Below are positions 1 through 7,636 of a stretch of DNA of 20,634 nucleotides, piece by piece; within the stretch, counting starts at the first letter, position 1; each line of letters opens with the position of its first letter. Under the pieces are notes generated by a model, which saw only the letters and a program-made list of their open reading frames with translations, did not search any database and had not been told where the DNA came from. The stretch is from assembly GCA_947001705.1 (NCBI GenBank), contig CAMQHT010000042.1:1-20634 (forward strand), given 5' to 3'. The position numbers and the translations under genes are program-made. Source of the stretch: an uncultured Collinsella sp. (GTDB lineage Bacteria; Actinomycetota; Coriobacteriia; Coriobacteriales; Coriobacteriaceae).

Positions 1-55
1 AACCCTGGACCTTGGGATTAAGAGTCCCCTGCTCTACCAACTGAGCTAACGACCC
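1..55 (-). tRNA. tRNA-Lys (anticodon CTT), 3' end cut by window edge
   Basis: Read on the minus strand, the gene starts GGGTCGTTAGCTCAGTTGG at 55, with a D-stem GCTC/GAGC and a seven-base anticodon loop CTCTTAA, giving anticodon CTT (lysine). The T-arm begins CAGGGTT and runs off the window, so the last roughly 20 bases are missing. The anticodon stem GGGGA/TCCCA leaves a G-A mismatch at the 27-43 position. It lies 22 bases behind tRNA-His on the same strand and is probably co-transcribed with it. Confidence 0.9.
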
Positions 56-77
56 GATATCAACACGAAGCAAGAAC

Positions 78-155
78 TGGGGTGGGTAAAGGGACTCGAA
101 CCCTCGACCTACGGGACCACAACCCGTCGCTCTAGCCAACTGAGCTACACCCACC
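78..155 (-). tRNA. tRNA-His (anticodon GTG)
   Basis: Read on the minus strand, the gene begins with the extra G(-1) typical of histidine tRNAs, followed by acceptor strand GTGGGTG. The D-stem is GCTC/GAGC, the anticodon stem ACGGG/CCCGT, and the loop TTGTGGT gives anticodon GTG. The T-arm contains GGTTCGAGTCC. The acceptor closes with TACCCAC, discriminator C and an encoded CCA end at 78-80. A G-T wobble closes the acceptor stem. A good sigma-70-type promoter sits 27 bases upstream. Confidence 0.95.
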
Positions 156-181
156 GTGTCCTGTGCGCTTCGCGCTCGACT

Positions 182-210
182 ATTATTGCAAGGAACGCCA
201 CGCGATGCAA
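182..210 (-). promoter_or_regulatory. Promoter of the tRNA-His/tRNA-Lys unit
   Basis: On the minus strand, TTGCAT (205-210) and AATAAT (182-187) are separated by 17 bases. The -10 matches consensus at five of six positions. Transcription would start about 20 bases before tRNA-His. Confidence 0.55.
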
Positions 211-217
211 GCCCCAA

Positions 218-236
218 TTTTCAAGAATTTTGAAAA
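218..236. promoter_or_regulatory. AT-rich dyad upstream of the aminotransferase gene
   Basis: TTTTCAA (218-224) and TTGAAAA (230-236) form a perfect 7-bp inverted repeat around GAATT. It lies between the divergent tRNA promoter and the aminotransferase gene, in an A/T-rich patch unlike the surrounding sequence. It could be an operator or part of a promoter; no clear promoter for the plus-strand gene could be assigned. Confidence 0.3.
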
Positions 237-320
237 GAGTTTTTCGAGACCATTTCGAGCAAATCCCACCGGTTTCATAGGAGTAAACTTGCCCCACTGC
301 AAATCCTCGAAAGGACCATC

Positions 321-1502
321 ATGAAAGAACTCTCCAACCGCACGGCAAGATTTACCGATTCGGTCATCCGCCGCATGACACGCATCTCCAATAAGTACGG
401 CGCTGTCAATCTCTCGCAGGGCTTCCCTGACTTCGATCCCCCGGCGCAGCTGCTCGATAGCCTCAGCACCATAGCCAGCGACCCCAAGCCGCTCTATCAC
501 CAGTACTCCATCACCTGGGGCTCCCAGGCCATGCGCGAGGCGCTCGCCGCCAAACAGGAGCACTTTATGGGCATGCCGGTGAACCCCAACGAGAATATCG
601 TAGTCACCTGCGGCTCCACCGAGGCCATGATGGCCGCCATGATGACGGTCACGAACCCCGGCGATAAGATCGTCATCTTCTCGCCGTTCTACGAGAACTA
701 CGGCGCCGACACGATCCTTTCGGGTGCCGAGCCCATCTACGTGCCGCTCAACCCGCCCACATTCGACTTTGACCGCGAGACACTCGAGGCGGCCTTCCGC
801 GACAACGACCCCAAGGCCATCGTCCTGTGCAACCCTTCCAACCCCTGCGGCAAGGTCTTTACGCGCGAGGAGCTCACCTTTATCGCCGACCTCTGCAAAA
901 AGTACGACGCCTACTGCATTACCGACGAGGTATACGAGCACATCGTCTACGCGCCCCACGAGCACGTCTATATGGCCACGCTGCCCGGCATGTTCGAGCG
1001 AACCATCAGCTGCAGTTCGCTGTCTAAGACGTACTCCATCACCGGCTGGCGTCTTGGCTACACCGTTGCCCCGGCCCAGATCACCGAGCGCATCAAGAAG
1101 GTCCACGACTTCCTCACCGTGGGTGCCGCCGCTCCCCTGCAGGAAGCTGTCGTCACCGCCCTCAACTTCGACGACAGCTATTACCAGGAGGTCCTCGACC
1201 TCTACACCGCCAAGCGCGACCTGTTCTGCCAGGGGCTCGATAGCATCGGTCTTGAGCACAACGTGCCGCAGGGCGCTTACTACGTCATGATGGACATCTC
1301 TGAGTTTGGCTATGACAGCGACCTCGAATTCTGCGAGGATCTCGCGTCTAAGGTGGGCGTGGGCGCCGTGCCCGGCTCGAGCTTCTTCCGCGAGCCCGTC
1401 AACCATCTGATTCGTTTCCACTTTGCCAAGCGAGACGAGACGCTTAACGCGGCGCTGGAGAACCTCAAGTCGCTACGTGATAAAATCAAGCCGCGCGGGT
1501 AA
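321..1502 (+). CDS. Pyridoxal-phosphate-dependent class I/II aminotransferase
   Basis: This 393-residue protein is a fold-type I aminotransferase that moves an amino group between an amino acid and a 2-oxo acid in the cytoplasm. The N-terminal NLSQGFPDF (30-38) is typical of the kynurenine/glutamine/methionine aminotransferase branch. NPSNPCGK (171-178) and TDEVYEH (201-207) supply cofactor contacts, including Asp202. SLSKTYSITGWRLGY contains the Schiff-base lysine, about Lys236. The late LIRFHFAKR holds the substrate carboxylate-binding arginine. Length is normal for the family. The ATG at 321 has an AAGGA Shine-Dalgarno 5 bases upstream. It stands alone between the divergent tRNA genes and its own terminator. 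Substrate cannot be fixed from sequence; aspartate, aromatic or methionine aminotransferase are all possible. Confidence 0.9.
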   Translation: MKELSNRTARFTDSVIRRMTRISNKYGAVNLSQGFPDFDPPAQLLDSLSTIASDPKPLYHQYSITWGSQAMREALAAKQEHFMGMPVNPNENIVVTCGSTEAMMAAMMTVTNPGDKIVIFSPFYENYGADTILSGAEPIYVPLNPPTFDFDRETLEAAFRDNDPKAIVLCNPSNPCGKVFTREELTFIADLCKKYDAYCITDEVYEHIVYAPHEHVYMATLPGMFERTISCSSLSKTYSITGWRLGYTVAPAQITERIKKVHDFLTVGAAAPLQEAVVTALNFDDSYYQEVLDLYTAKRDLFCQGLDSIGLEHNVPQGAYYVMMDISEFGYDSDLEFCEDLASKVGVGAVPGSSFFREPVNHLIRFHFAKRDETLNAALENLKSLRDKIKPRG

Positions 1503-1530
1503 GGACGGCCCAGCAACTAAAGCAACCAAA

Positions 1531-1570
1531 GAAGCCTCGCACCGCCCGCCGCGTTGCGAGGCTTCTTTTT
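1531..1570 (+). terminator. Rho-independent terminator of the aminotransferase gene
   Basis: GAAGCCTCGC (1531-1540) pairs perfectly with GCGAGGCTTC (1556-1565) and is followed directly by TTTTT. Confidence 0.9.
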
Positions 1571-1576
1571 ATAACG

Positions 1577-1605
1577 CTTTCTTAAATAGTTTAGAGCCCT
1601 ATACT
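1577..1605 (+). promoter_or_regulatory. Possible promoter of the fructokinase gene
   Basis: TATACT (1600-1605) is a good -10 box just downstream of the previous terminator and about 40 bases before the start codon. The -35 position (CTTTCT, 1577-1582, 17-base spacer) is poor, so the assignment is tentative. Confidence 0.35.
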
Positions 1606-1643
1606 TTAGTCACGGAGCAACTCGTCCCAAAGAGAGGAATACT

Positions 1644-2534
1644 ATGGCAGAACAGCAGCTTATCGGAGCGCTCGAGGCCGGCGGCACCAAGATGGTCTGC
1701 GCCACGGGCTATGCAGACGGTACGGTCCTGGAGCGTGAGCAGATCGCGACCACGACCCCGCAGGAGACCGTTGAGGCCGTCAATGCATGGTTTGCCGACA
1801 AGGGCATTGCCGCGCTGGGCATCGGCGCCTTTGGCCCCACCGCAGTCAACCCCGCGTCGCCCCAATACGGCAAGATCCTGGAGACGCCCAAAACGGCATG
1901 GCGCTACTTTGATCTGCTGGGCACCATCCAAAACGAGCTCAATATTCCCTGTGGCTACGACACCGACGTCAACGTTGCCTGCTTGGGCGAGGTCACCTTT
2001 GGTTGCGCCCAGGGCCTCACCGACGTGGTCTACCTGACCATCGGCACCGGCGTGGGCGCCGGCGTGCTCTCGGGCGGTAAGCTCGTGCACGGCATGATGC
2101 ATCCCGAGGCCGGCCACATCCTGGTCACGCGCGACCCGCGCGACACCATCGGCGAGCATAGCGCCTGCCCCTTCCATGACAACTGCCTCGAGGGCCTCAT
2201 CGCCGGCCCTGGCGTTAAAAAGCGCTGGGATGGCAAGAGCGCCGGAGACATGGCCGATGACCCGGAGGCCATGGACCTGCTCGCAGGCTATCTGGCACAG
2301 GCGCTCATGACCTACACGCTGTGCTACGCACCGCAAAAGATCATCATCGGCGGCGGCGTGGCCGACCACACCCCCATCGTGCCGCTCGCACGCAAAAAGT
2401 GCGCCGAGATGCTCAACGGCTATATCGTCACGCCCGAGGTCAACGACATCGATTCCTATATTGTCAACAACAGCCTCGAGGGCAAGCAGGGCATTATGGG
2501 CTGCCTGGCCCTGGGCGCGCAGGCGCTTCAGTAA
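1644..2534 (+). CDS. ROK-family sugar kinase, probably fructokinase
   Basis: This 296-residue protein belongs to the ROK kinases and should phosphorylate fructose to fructose 6-phosphate using ATP. The N-terminus has the phosphate-binding EAGGTK (11-16), GYDTDVNVACLGE carries the probable catalytic aspartate (about Asp108), and TIGTGVGAG (132-140) is the second nucleotide-binding loop. HPEAGH (153-158) with ACPFHDNCLEG (174-184) gives the His/Cys/His/Cys zinc site of bacterial ROK fructokinases such as B. subtilis YdhR/GmuE. No DNA-binding domain is present, so it is not a ROK repressor. The ATG follows an AGAGAGGA ribosome site with 5-base spacing. The gene is monocistronic, bounded by terminators on both sides. 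Another hexokinase activity (mannose, glucose) is possible, but the zinc motif favours fructose. Confidence 0.85.
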   Translation: MAEQQLIGALEAGGTKMVCATGYADGTVLEREQIATTTPQETVEAVNAWFADKGIAALGIGAFGPTAVNPASPQYGKILETPKTAWRYFDLLGTIQNELNIPCGYDTDVNVACLGEVTFGCAQGLTDVVYLTIGTGVGAGVLSGGKLVHGMMHPEAGHILVTRDPRDTIGEHSACPFHDNCLEGLIAGPGVKKRWDGKSAGDMADDPEAMDLLAGYLAQALMTYTLCYAPQKIIIGGGVADHTPIVPLARKKCAEMLNGYIVTPEVNDIDSYIVNNSLEGKQGIMGCLALGAQALQ

Positions 2535-2616
2535 CAGACGCACCCACAGGGCGTGGCGCGCCCGGCAAATCCAACCTACGGAACGACGCCACCACGCCCT
2601 ATATAAGCCCTCTAAT

Positions 2617-2662
2617 AAAAAAGGCCGCCTAGGACCAAGCATACGTCCTAGGCGGCCTTTTT
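2617..2662. terminator. Bidirectional terminator between fructokinase and VanZ-like genes
   Basis: AAGGCCGCCTAGGAC (2621-2635) pairs perfectly over 15 bp with its complement at 2645-2659. It is flanked by six A on the left and five T on the right, so it can end transcripts from both directions. The stop codon and last codons of the minus-strand VanZ-like gene lie inside the right arm. Confidence 0.9.
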
Positions 2663-3097
2663 GGCACATATGAGCGATCGTAGTAGATATCGGAGCACAA
2701 CGCCCGTTGCCGCTCCACAGCAGTCGATCATCACATCGGTGATCATGCCGGCGCGTCCCGGCACAAAGAGCTGAATCGTCTCGTCGATCGAGGGAATCAG
2801 CAGCAGGAACACCGCCGTGGGCAGCAGCACGTCAAAGGTGCGCCGGCCCTCAAAATCAAAGGCGTGCGTTGCCAAGATGCCGAGCACCATATACTCGGTA
2901 AAATGCGCGCACTTGCGAACAACAAAGTTGGTCACCCATTCATATGGAAGTCCCACGCCGTGCAGGAAACCGCGGATAGCTTCCATGACCGTTAGGCTCA
3001 GCGAGCCCGACCCCGAGCCGGGAACCAGCGAATTGCCCCAGATCAAGAGCGCCATCAGGCAGGTTACAACCGCCCATTTTCGATTGATCTTAACCAT
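2648..3097 (-). CDS. VanZ-family membrane protein
   Basis: This 149-residue integral membrane protein has hydrophobic segments near 7-24, 64-80, 88-104 and 118-139. It shows the VanZ pattern: RKCAHFTEY (61-69), DETIQ (105-109) and PGRAGMITDVMIDCCGAATG (113-132). VanZ of the vancomycin cluster gives low-level teicoplanin resistance; most chromosomal homologues have no defined role, and nothing here suggests a resistance cluster. The ATG is 7 bases after the stop of the upstream gene, and the only ribosome site (GGAGG, 3110-3114) is inside that gene's end, 12 bases from the ATG. Expression is therefore probably coupled to the upstream gene. The last residues (AKKAA) and the TAG stop are encoded by the terminator stem. 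Confidence 0.85.
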   Translation of the reverse strand: MVKINRKWAVVTCLMALLIWGNSLVPGSGSGSLSLTVMEAIRGFLHGVGLPYEWVTNFVVRKCAHFTEYMVLGILATHAFDFEGRRTFDVLLPTAVFLLLIPSIDETIQLFVPGRAGMITDVMIDCCGAATGVVLRYLLRSLICAKKAA

Positions 3098-3104
3098 GCA
3101 GAAG

Positions 3105-4505
3105 TTATGCCTCCGCGCGGAGCGGCGCGAAGCTGGCAGTACCGCCCTCGATAACGCTCAGATAGGCACGGCCCGTACGCTTGGCGGTTGAGGACTGCAG
3201 GCGCTCGATCTCTTCCTCGAGGATCTGATTGACGCGCTCGTGACGACGGTTTTCCATAATGCCGGCGGCAATAGCCTCGGCCCGCTCGATGCTCTCGCGC
3301 GAGATACGGGCAGTATCCTCGGGGAACACAGCACTGTGACGGCCGACATAGGCGGGGGCAGCAGGCTGAGGGGCAGCGACGGGAGCGGGGACCGTAACAG
3401 GAGCAGGCTCGTCAATCTCATCCAGGATCGCGGTGGCGGCGGCCCACATGTCCTCGTGGCCCGAGTAATCGGCCATGGGGACATCAACCTCGAGCGAGGC
3501 ATCTGGAAGGTCGCCGGTGTCGATGCGATCTTGGGCATCAATCGATGCGGTGATGGCTGCAGGCTCATCGAGGTCATCGAGATCGATGTCCGCGGCACCG
3601 GAGATGATAGGCATGCTGGCGAGGTTTGCATTGTACGGCGCAGCCTCTGCCGCCTGCTGCTGGGCAGGAGCGCCCCACAACGAGCTTTCGGCGGCACGGC
3701 GGGCAGCAACGGCCTCCTCGTCAGCGGTCATGGCTTCATCAACGTACGAATTGTCGGCAGAAGCATTCGCGTCGCCCGAGGTAGCGTTGTACGCGTTATT
3801 GGCTGCCGCGTTGGCAACGAGTGCCACGAAAGCCGCCGTGCTGCCCGCAGGGGCGGCCTGGGAGCCCGATACGGCGCGTGCCGCGGCGGCGATGTCGTCG
3901 CGATTGAAGGAGCCGGTCTGCCCGCCGTTGGTAAGCTCGTCGATGGCGACTTGATAGACGTCGCGCGAGTGTGCAGGGTCGCAGCTCACCGGCGAATCGT
4001 CGTCGAGCATACTGTCGATCATGGACCAAGCCTCGTCCTCGTCCATAGCATCTGCGGCTCGAGCGATGGTAGGGACACCATCATCGGCATGACGGCGCTG
4101 GAACGCACCGGTCAGGCCGGAAAGGAATGCCGAGGTAGACTGCTCCGCCTGAGCCTGAGAAGCAGAAGCCGCAGCGTAAGGAGTCGCATCCTGCTGCTGA
4201 GCTGGAATCGAGGCGGTCTTGAACTCGCTTTGATGCTGATTGAGATTGGCGGCACCGCCCATGGCATCGGGCTGGAACAGACGCTCTTCACGCTGCGCAC
4301 GATACTCGGAGATACCCAGCGAGGCGGCATAGATACCCACGCCCGCCACCGCGCCCACGGCGAAGGGAACCGCACCCGCCACGACCGTCTCGTTCACAGA
4401 CGAAAACGGCAGCGTCGCGGCATACATAACCACGGGAGCGGCAAGGCCGATCCCGCACGAAAGTCCGGCAAGGACTGCTCGTTGTGTTGCATCAGAAGAA
4501 GCCAT
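3105..4505 (-). CDS. Unrecognised two-helix membrane protein with long acidic, alanine-rich tail
   Basis: I do not recognise this 466-residue protein. Residues about 9-33 and 40-64 are hydrophobic and look like a transmembrane hairpin. After a basic/charged linker (SEYRAQREERLFQPD) comes roughly 290 residues of low-complexity, alanine-rich and acidic sequence, including DEDEAWSMIDSMLDDD. The last 90 residues look more ordered: YVGRHSAVFPEDTARISRE, then a charged helix (ENRRHERVNQILEEEIERLQ) and a basic stretch TAKRTGRAYLSVIEGG. The start is set at ATG 4505, which has GGGGAG 5 bases upstream; an in-frame ATG nine codons earlier has no ribosome site. A good promoter lies about 140 bases upstream, and the VanZ-like gene follows within 7 bases. 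A membrane-anchored scaffold or envelope/division factor is conceivable, but nothing proves it. Confidence 0.75.
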   Translation of the reverse strand: MASSDATQRAVLAGLSCGIGLAAPVVMYAATLPFSSVNETVVAGAVPFAVGAVAGVGIYAASLGISEYRAQREERLFQPDAMGGAANLNQHQSEFKTASIPAQQQDATPYAAASASQAQAEQSTSAFLSGLTGAFQRRHADDGVPTIARAADAMDEDEAWSMIDSMLDDDSPVSCDPAHSRDVYQVAIDELTNGGQTGSFNRDDIAAAARAVSGSQAAPAGSTAAFVALVANAAANNAYNATSGDANASADNSYVDEAMTADEEAVAARRAAESSLWGAPAQQQAAEAAPYNANLASMPIISGAADIDLDDLDEPAAITASIDAQDRIDTGDLPDASLEVDVPMADYSGHEDMWAAATAILDEIDEPAPVTVPAPVAAPQPAAPAYVGRHSAVFPEDTARISRESIERAEAIAAGIMENRRHERVNQILEEEIERLQSSTAKRTGRAYLSVIEGGTASFAPLRAEA

Positions 4506-4562
4506 GAGCTCTCCCCATCTTCCAGCACCCAAATCGCATCATTCAGTTGGCTGCGCGAGAGA

Positions 4563-4613
4563 AGATGAAGCGGGGCTATGCCCCAAAGCAACGGTATATG
4601 GTTCGTTTCATCT
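4563..4613 (-). promoter_or_regulatory. Structured leader of the acidic membrane protein gene
   Basis: AGATGAA (4563-4569) is complementary to TTCATCT (4607-4613). Inside, GGGGC (4572-4576) pairs with GCCCC (4580-4584), and AACG (4590-4593) can pair with CGTT (4604-4607). Together they suggest a small three-way junction in the 5' leader between the promoter and the start codon. It matches no riboswitch I know. Confidence 0.35.
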
Positions 4614-4641
4614 GCGTTTTCCGTCGCGAAGCTTAAAAGCT

Positions 4642-4670
4642 ATTATGCGAAACCGCCCTGTCGATTGCAA
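4642..4670 (-). promoter_or_regulatory. Promoter of the acidic membrane protein / VanZ-like pair
   Basis: On the minus strand, TTGCAA (4665-4670) and CATAAT (4642-4647) are 17 bases apart. The -10 matches consensus at five of six positions. It implies a leader of about 130 bases. Confidence 0.6.
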
Positions 4671-4749
4671 GCGACGATGTCGGATTGAAACGGGAAACCT
4701 GCTGCTTGCCAGTCTTATGGTCAAAAATAAGTGCGGAGCGGCGATATGG

Positions 4750-4780
4750 AAAAGGGCCGAGGCGCAAGCCCCGACCCTTT
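4750..4780 (-). terminator. Rho-independent terminator of rho
   Basis: A 13-bp stem (4768-4780 with 4751-4763, two wobble pairs) closes a TTGC loop on the minus strand. It ends in a short T run, about 40 bases after the rho stop codon. Confidence 0.75.
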
Positions 4781-4817
4781 ATCGCATTGATGGCTATCGC
4801 TGCGTGTGAATGACAAC

Positions 4818-7373
4818 CTAGAACGTCTGCTCGTAGTCGCTGTGCTTTTTGGCCGAACGCACCAGGAACTCCTGGTTGGTGTTGGTGCCCTTGAGGCCCT
4901 TGATAAACGATGCGGCCGCGCGCTCGGTATTGTTCATGCCGGCGAGGATGCGACGCAGACCAAAGACAAACGGACGCATCTGCTCGTCGACCAACAGGTC
5001 CTCGTTACGCGTACCGGAGGCAACGGGGTCGATAGCCGGGAAGATACGACGGTCGGCAAGATCGCGGTCGAGCTTAAGCTCCATGTTGCCGGTGCCCTTG
5101 AACTCCTCAAAGATGACCTCGTCCATCTTGGAACCGGTGTCGATGAGGGCAGAAGCCAGGATGGTGAGCGAACCACCGTTCTCGATATTACGGGCTGCGC
5201 CCAGGAAGCGCTTGGGCGGATACAGGGCCGCCGAATCGACGCCGCCCGAAAGGATGCGGCCTGAGGCGGGCGCCGCCAAGTTGTAGGCGCGGGCAAGACG
5301 CGTGATGGAGTCGAGCACCACCACAACATCGCCGCCCAGCTCCACGATGCGCTTGGCGCGCTCGATAACGAGCTCGGCCACGCGAGTGTGGTTGTCGGCG
5401 GGCATATCGAAGGTCGACGCCACAACCTCGCCCTTGATGGAACGCTGCATATCGGTGACTTCTTCGGGGCGCTCGTCGACGAGCAGGCAGATGAGGTGCA
5501 CCTCGGGGTTGTTAATCGAGATGGACTGGCAGATCTTCTTAAGAATCGTGGTCTTGCCGGCCTTGGGCGGGGACACGATCAGGCCACGCTGACCCTTGCC
5601 GATCGGCGACACGATGTCGATGGCGCGACCGGTAATGGAGTCCTTGCCGTGCTCCATGCGCAGCGGCTCGTTAGGATAGACCGGGGTGAGGTCACCAAAC
5701 TTGGGGCGGTTGCGAATCTGCTCGGGGTCTAGACCGTTGACGGTCGTGATTTTGGCGAGGCCGGCGCGCTTGTCGCCGCCGCGCGAAGGACGCAGCGAGC
5801 CCTCGATGACGTCGCCCGTGCGCAGGCGCGCGGAGCGGATGAGGTAGGCGGGCACGAAGGCGTCGTCGTTGGACTTCATGTAACCGTGGGCATGGATGAT
5901 ACCGGAGCTGTCCGGACGAATCTGCAGGATGCCCTTGATGTCGCGGAAGCCCTCGGCCTTCGCGGCGGTGACGTAGATCTCCTCGACGAGCTCGGCTTTC
6001 TTCTTGCCGGTCGTCTCGATCTCGAACTCCTTGGCCTTCTCGCGCAGCTCGGCGACCTTCATGGCCGCGAGTTCCTCGCGCGAAAGCGTGGGCTCGGTGG
6101 GGGCGGCATTACGCTCCTTGTTGCGCTGCTTGCGATCGCGCTGGCGGTTGCGACGGTCGTTGTTGCGCTCGTCCTTGCGCTCGTTGCGCTCGTCGTTGCG
6201 CTTGTGCTGGCGACGGTTGGGGCGAGCGCCGTCTTCGGCCTCGGCGGGCGCGGCACCATCAGTTGCGGCGGCGTCGGCATTGGCCGCAGCAGCGTCATTG
6301 GCCTCGGCGCCGGAATCGACTTGCGCTTCGACATCAGCCTGCTGCTCGGACGTCTTGGCCTTAGCGGACTTCTTACGACCGCGCTTGGGCTTCTCGGACG
6401 CAGGTTGTTCGACGTCCTGGGACTCGGCGGCATCAGCCGATGCATCGACGGTCGTCTCGGCGGAATCCTCGGACGCGCCCTTCTTGGCAGCCTTAGCCTT
6501 GGACGTGCGCTTAGCAGCAGTGCGACGGCTGCGACCGGGACGGAGGTCGGCGGGCTCGACATCGGCAGAAACGGCCTCGGAAGTCGTGGCATCCTGGACG
6601 GGTGCATCGGCAGCGGTTGCAGACTCGGCGGTCGCCGCAGCATCCCGAGCGGCGGCGGCTGCGGCTGCGGCCTTCTCGGCCTCGACGAAGGCCTTGGGCT
6701 TGCGACCGCGACGGTGCGGGCGCAAAGCCGGATCGACAACGGGAACTTCGCTGGCCTCGACAGGCGCAGCGGGCTCAGCAGGCGATGTGCCCTCCCCTGC
6801 CGCGGAACGGACCGAAGCCTCGGTGAGCTCGGGGGTTACCTGATCGGCAACCCGCTCGGCCTTAGCAGCCGTGCGACGGCGTGTGCGCGGTACCGACTTC
6901 TCGGTCGGCTGGTCGGCGGCAGGGGTCTCGGGCACAGACGGGGCTGCAAGCTCGGTCAGAGCCGCGGCCTCACGCTCGGCAGCACGACGGCGGGCGCGCA
7001 CCACCTGAGCCTCGCTAATCTGCGCCAACGCACGTGCCTGCGCGACCTCATCGGAAATCGGCGCCGAGGAGTCAGCTGCAACGGTGCGCTTGGCGCGCGT
7101 CGTGCGCGTAGTACGGCGCTTGGGCTTGGTGACCTCCTCGCCGTCAGCAGCAGGCTTGGTCGTGCGGCGCGTACGCTTGGGCTTTGCCGGAGCAGCCTCC
7201 TCACCAGTTGCAGGCACGGCCTTCTCAGCCGCTGCAGGCGTAGGCGTCGAAGCAGCCTTAGGCGTCTCAGGAGCCGAGGCTTGCGCGGGCGCCGCGACCT
7301 GGTCCGACGCAACCGGTGCAGCGGGAGCGGCTTGCGTCGTCGTTATTTCGTTTTCTTGCTGTTGATCAGACAC
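4818..7373 (-). CDS. rho: Transcription termination factor Rho with long N-terminal extension
   Basis: Rho is a hexameric RNA-dependent ATPase that binds nascent RNA and releases RNA polymerase. The conserved part starts near residue 429: the helical Rho-N domain (LSREELAAMKVAELREKAKE), the cold-shock-like RNA-binding domain (about 475-545, IRPDSSGIIHAHGYM), Walker A SPPKAGKTT (601-609), DERPEEVTD (633-641), Walker B VVVVLDSITR (683-692) and the secondary RNA-site loop KGTGNMEL (759-766). At 851 residues it is about twice the E. coli length (419). Residues 1-428 are low-complexity, alternating Ala/Glu-rich stretches with basic patches such as KPKRTRRTTK, RRGRKPK, KRGRKK and the Arg/Asn-rich RRQHKRNDERNERKDERNNDRR region (387-422). 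Long extensions are known in high-GC Gram-positive Rho. The start is GTG with only a weak purine-rich ribosome site. Own promoter upstream, own terminator downstream. Confidence 0.97.
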   Translation of the reverse strand: MSDQQQENEITTTQAAPAAPVASDQVAAPAQASAPETPKAASTPTPAAAEKAVPATGEEAAPAKPKRTRRTTKPAADGEEVTKPKRRTTRTTRAKRTVAADSSAPISDEVAQARALAQISEAQVVRARRRAAEREAAALTELAAPSVPETPAADQPTEKSVPRTRRRTAAKAERVADQVTPELTEASVRSAAGEGTSPAEPAAPVEASEVPVVDPALRPHRRGRKPKAFVEAEKAAAAAAAARDAAATAESATAADAPVQDATTSEAVSADVEPADLRPGRSRRTAAKRTSKAKAAKKGASEDSAETTVDASADAAESQDVEQPASEKPKRGRKKSAKAKTSEQQADVEAQVDSGAEANDAAAANADAAATDGAAPAEAEDGARPNRRQHKRNDERNERKDERNNDRRNRQRDRKQRNKERNAAPTEPTLSREELAAMKVAELREKAKEFEIETTGKKKAELVEEIYVTAAKAEGFRDIKGILQIRPDSSGIIHAHGYMKSNDDAFVPAYLIRSARLRTGDVIEGSLRPSRGGDKRAGLAKITTVNGLDPEQIRNRPKFGDLTPVYPNEPLRMEHGKDSITGRAIDIVSPIGKGQRGLIVSPPKAGKTTILKKICQSISINNPEVHLICLLVDERPEEVTDMQRSIKGEVVASTFDMPADNHTRVAELVIERAKRIVELGGDVVVVLDSITRLARAYNLAAPASGRILSGGVDSAALYPPKRFLGAARNIENGGSLTILASALIDTGSKMDEVIFEEFKGTGNMELKLDRDLADRRIFPAIDPVASGTRNEDLLVDEQMRPFVFGLRRILAGMNNTERAAASFIKGLKGTNTNQEFLVRSAKKHSDYEQTF

Positions 7374-7516
7374 AGTGTTTGCTCAACTTTCTTTTCAAGC
7401 CCTGTGATCACATGCTCCCTGCATAAACCTTCAGGGCGGCTAAACAGTCTAGTTCCGTTCAAAACGACGGACATCATTGATCTGTATCGAGATGATTGCG
7501 TCAATTACGCAGCGTT

Positions 7517-7544
7517 AGTGTAACACAACCGCCACCACCTGCAA
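7517..7544 (-). promoter_or_regulatory. Probable promoter of rho
   Basis: On the minus strand, TTGCAG (7539-7544) and TACACT (7517-7522) are 16 bases apart. Transcription from here leaves a leader of about 135 bases, enough for autoregulation by Rho as known in E. coli, though no attenuator is evident. Confidence 0.45.
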
Positions 7545-7571
7545 CTTAGTCATTGAGGACGTTCTTAAACG

Positions 7572-7587
7572 ACTATTCAACTATTCA
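7572..7587. repeat. Tandem 8-base direct repeat
   Basis: ACTATTCA occurs twice in perfect tandem (7572-7579, 7580-7587), upstream of the rho promoter. It may be a binding site or a replication-slippage product. Confidence 0.5.
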
Positions 7588-7636
7588 AAAGGGACACTCT
7601 TTGGTTTAACACCCACAAATCTGACTGCCTCCGCCA

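Larger units (their letters stand above)
4506..4817. other. Intergenic region between the acidic membrane protein gene and rho
   Basis: This 312-base gap holds, from right to left, the rho terminator (4750-4780), about 80 bases with no recognised feature, the promoter (4642-4670) of the minus-strand membrane protein gene and its roughly 130-base untranslated leader, which contains nested inverted repeats (4563-4613). No gene is seen. Confidence 0.7.

Noticed and set aside
2648..3097. Glycopeptide resistance cluster because of VanZ similarity
   Set aside because: No vanA/vanH/vanX or two-component genes are nearby, and chromosomal VanZ-domain proteins are widespread without resistance roles.
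3240..4568. 442-residue open frame antisense to the acidic membrane protein
   Set aside because: Composition is a mirror of the alanine/acidic repeats and there is no start signal. The minus-strand frame has promoter, ribosome site and membrane segments.
5886..7523. 545-residue open frame antisense to rho
   Set aside because: It mirrors the low-complexity, GC-rich Rho extension, encodes Leu/Gly/Arg-rich sequence without a recognisable domain, and has no ribosome site. Rho on the other strand explains the region.
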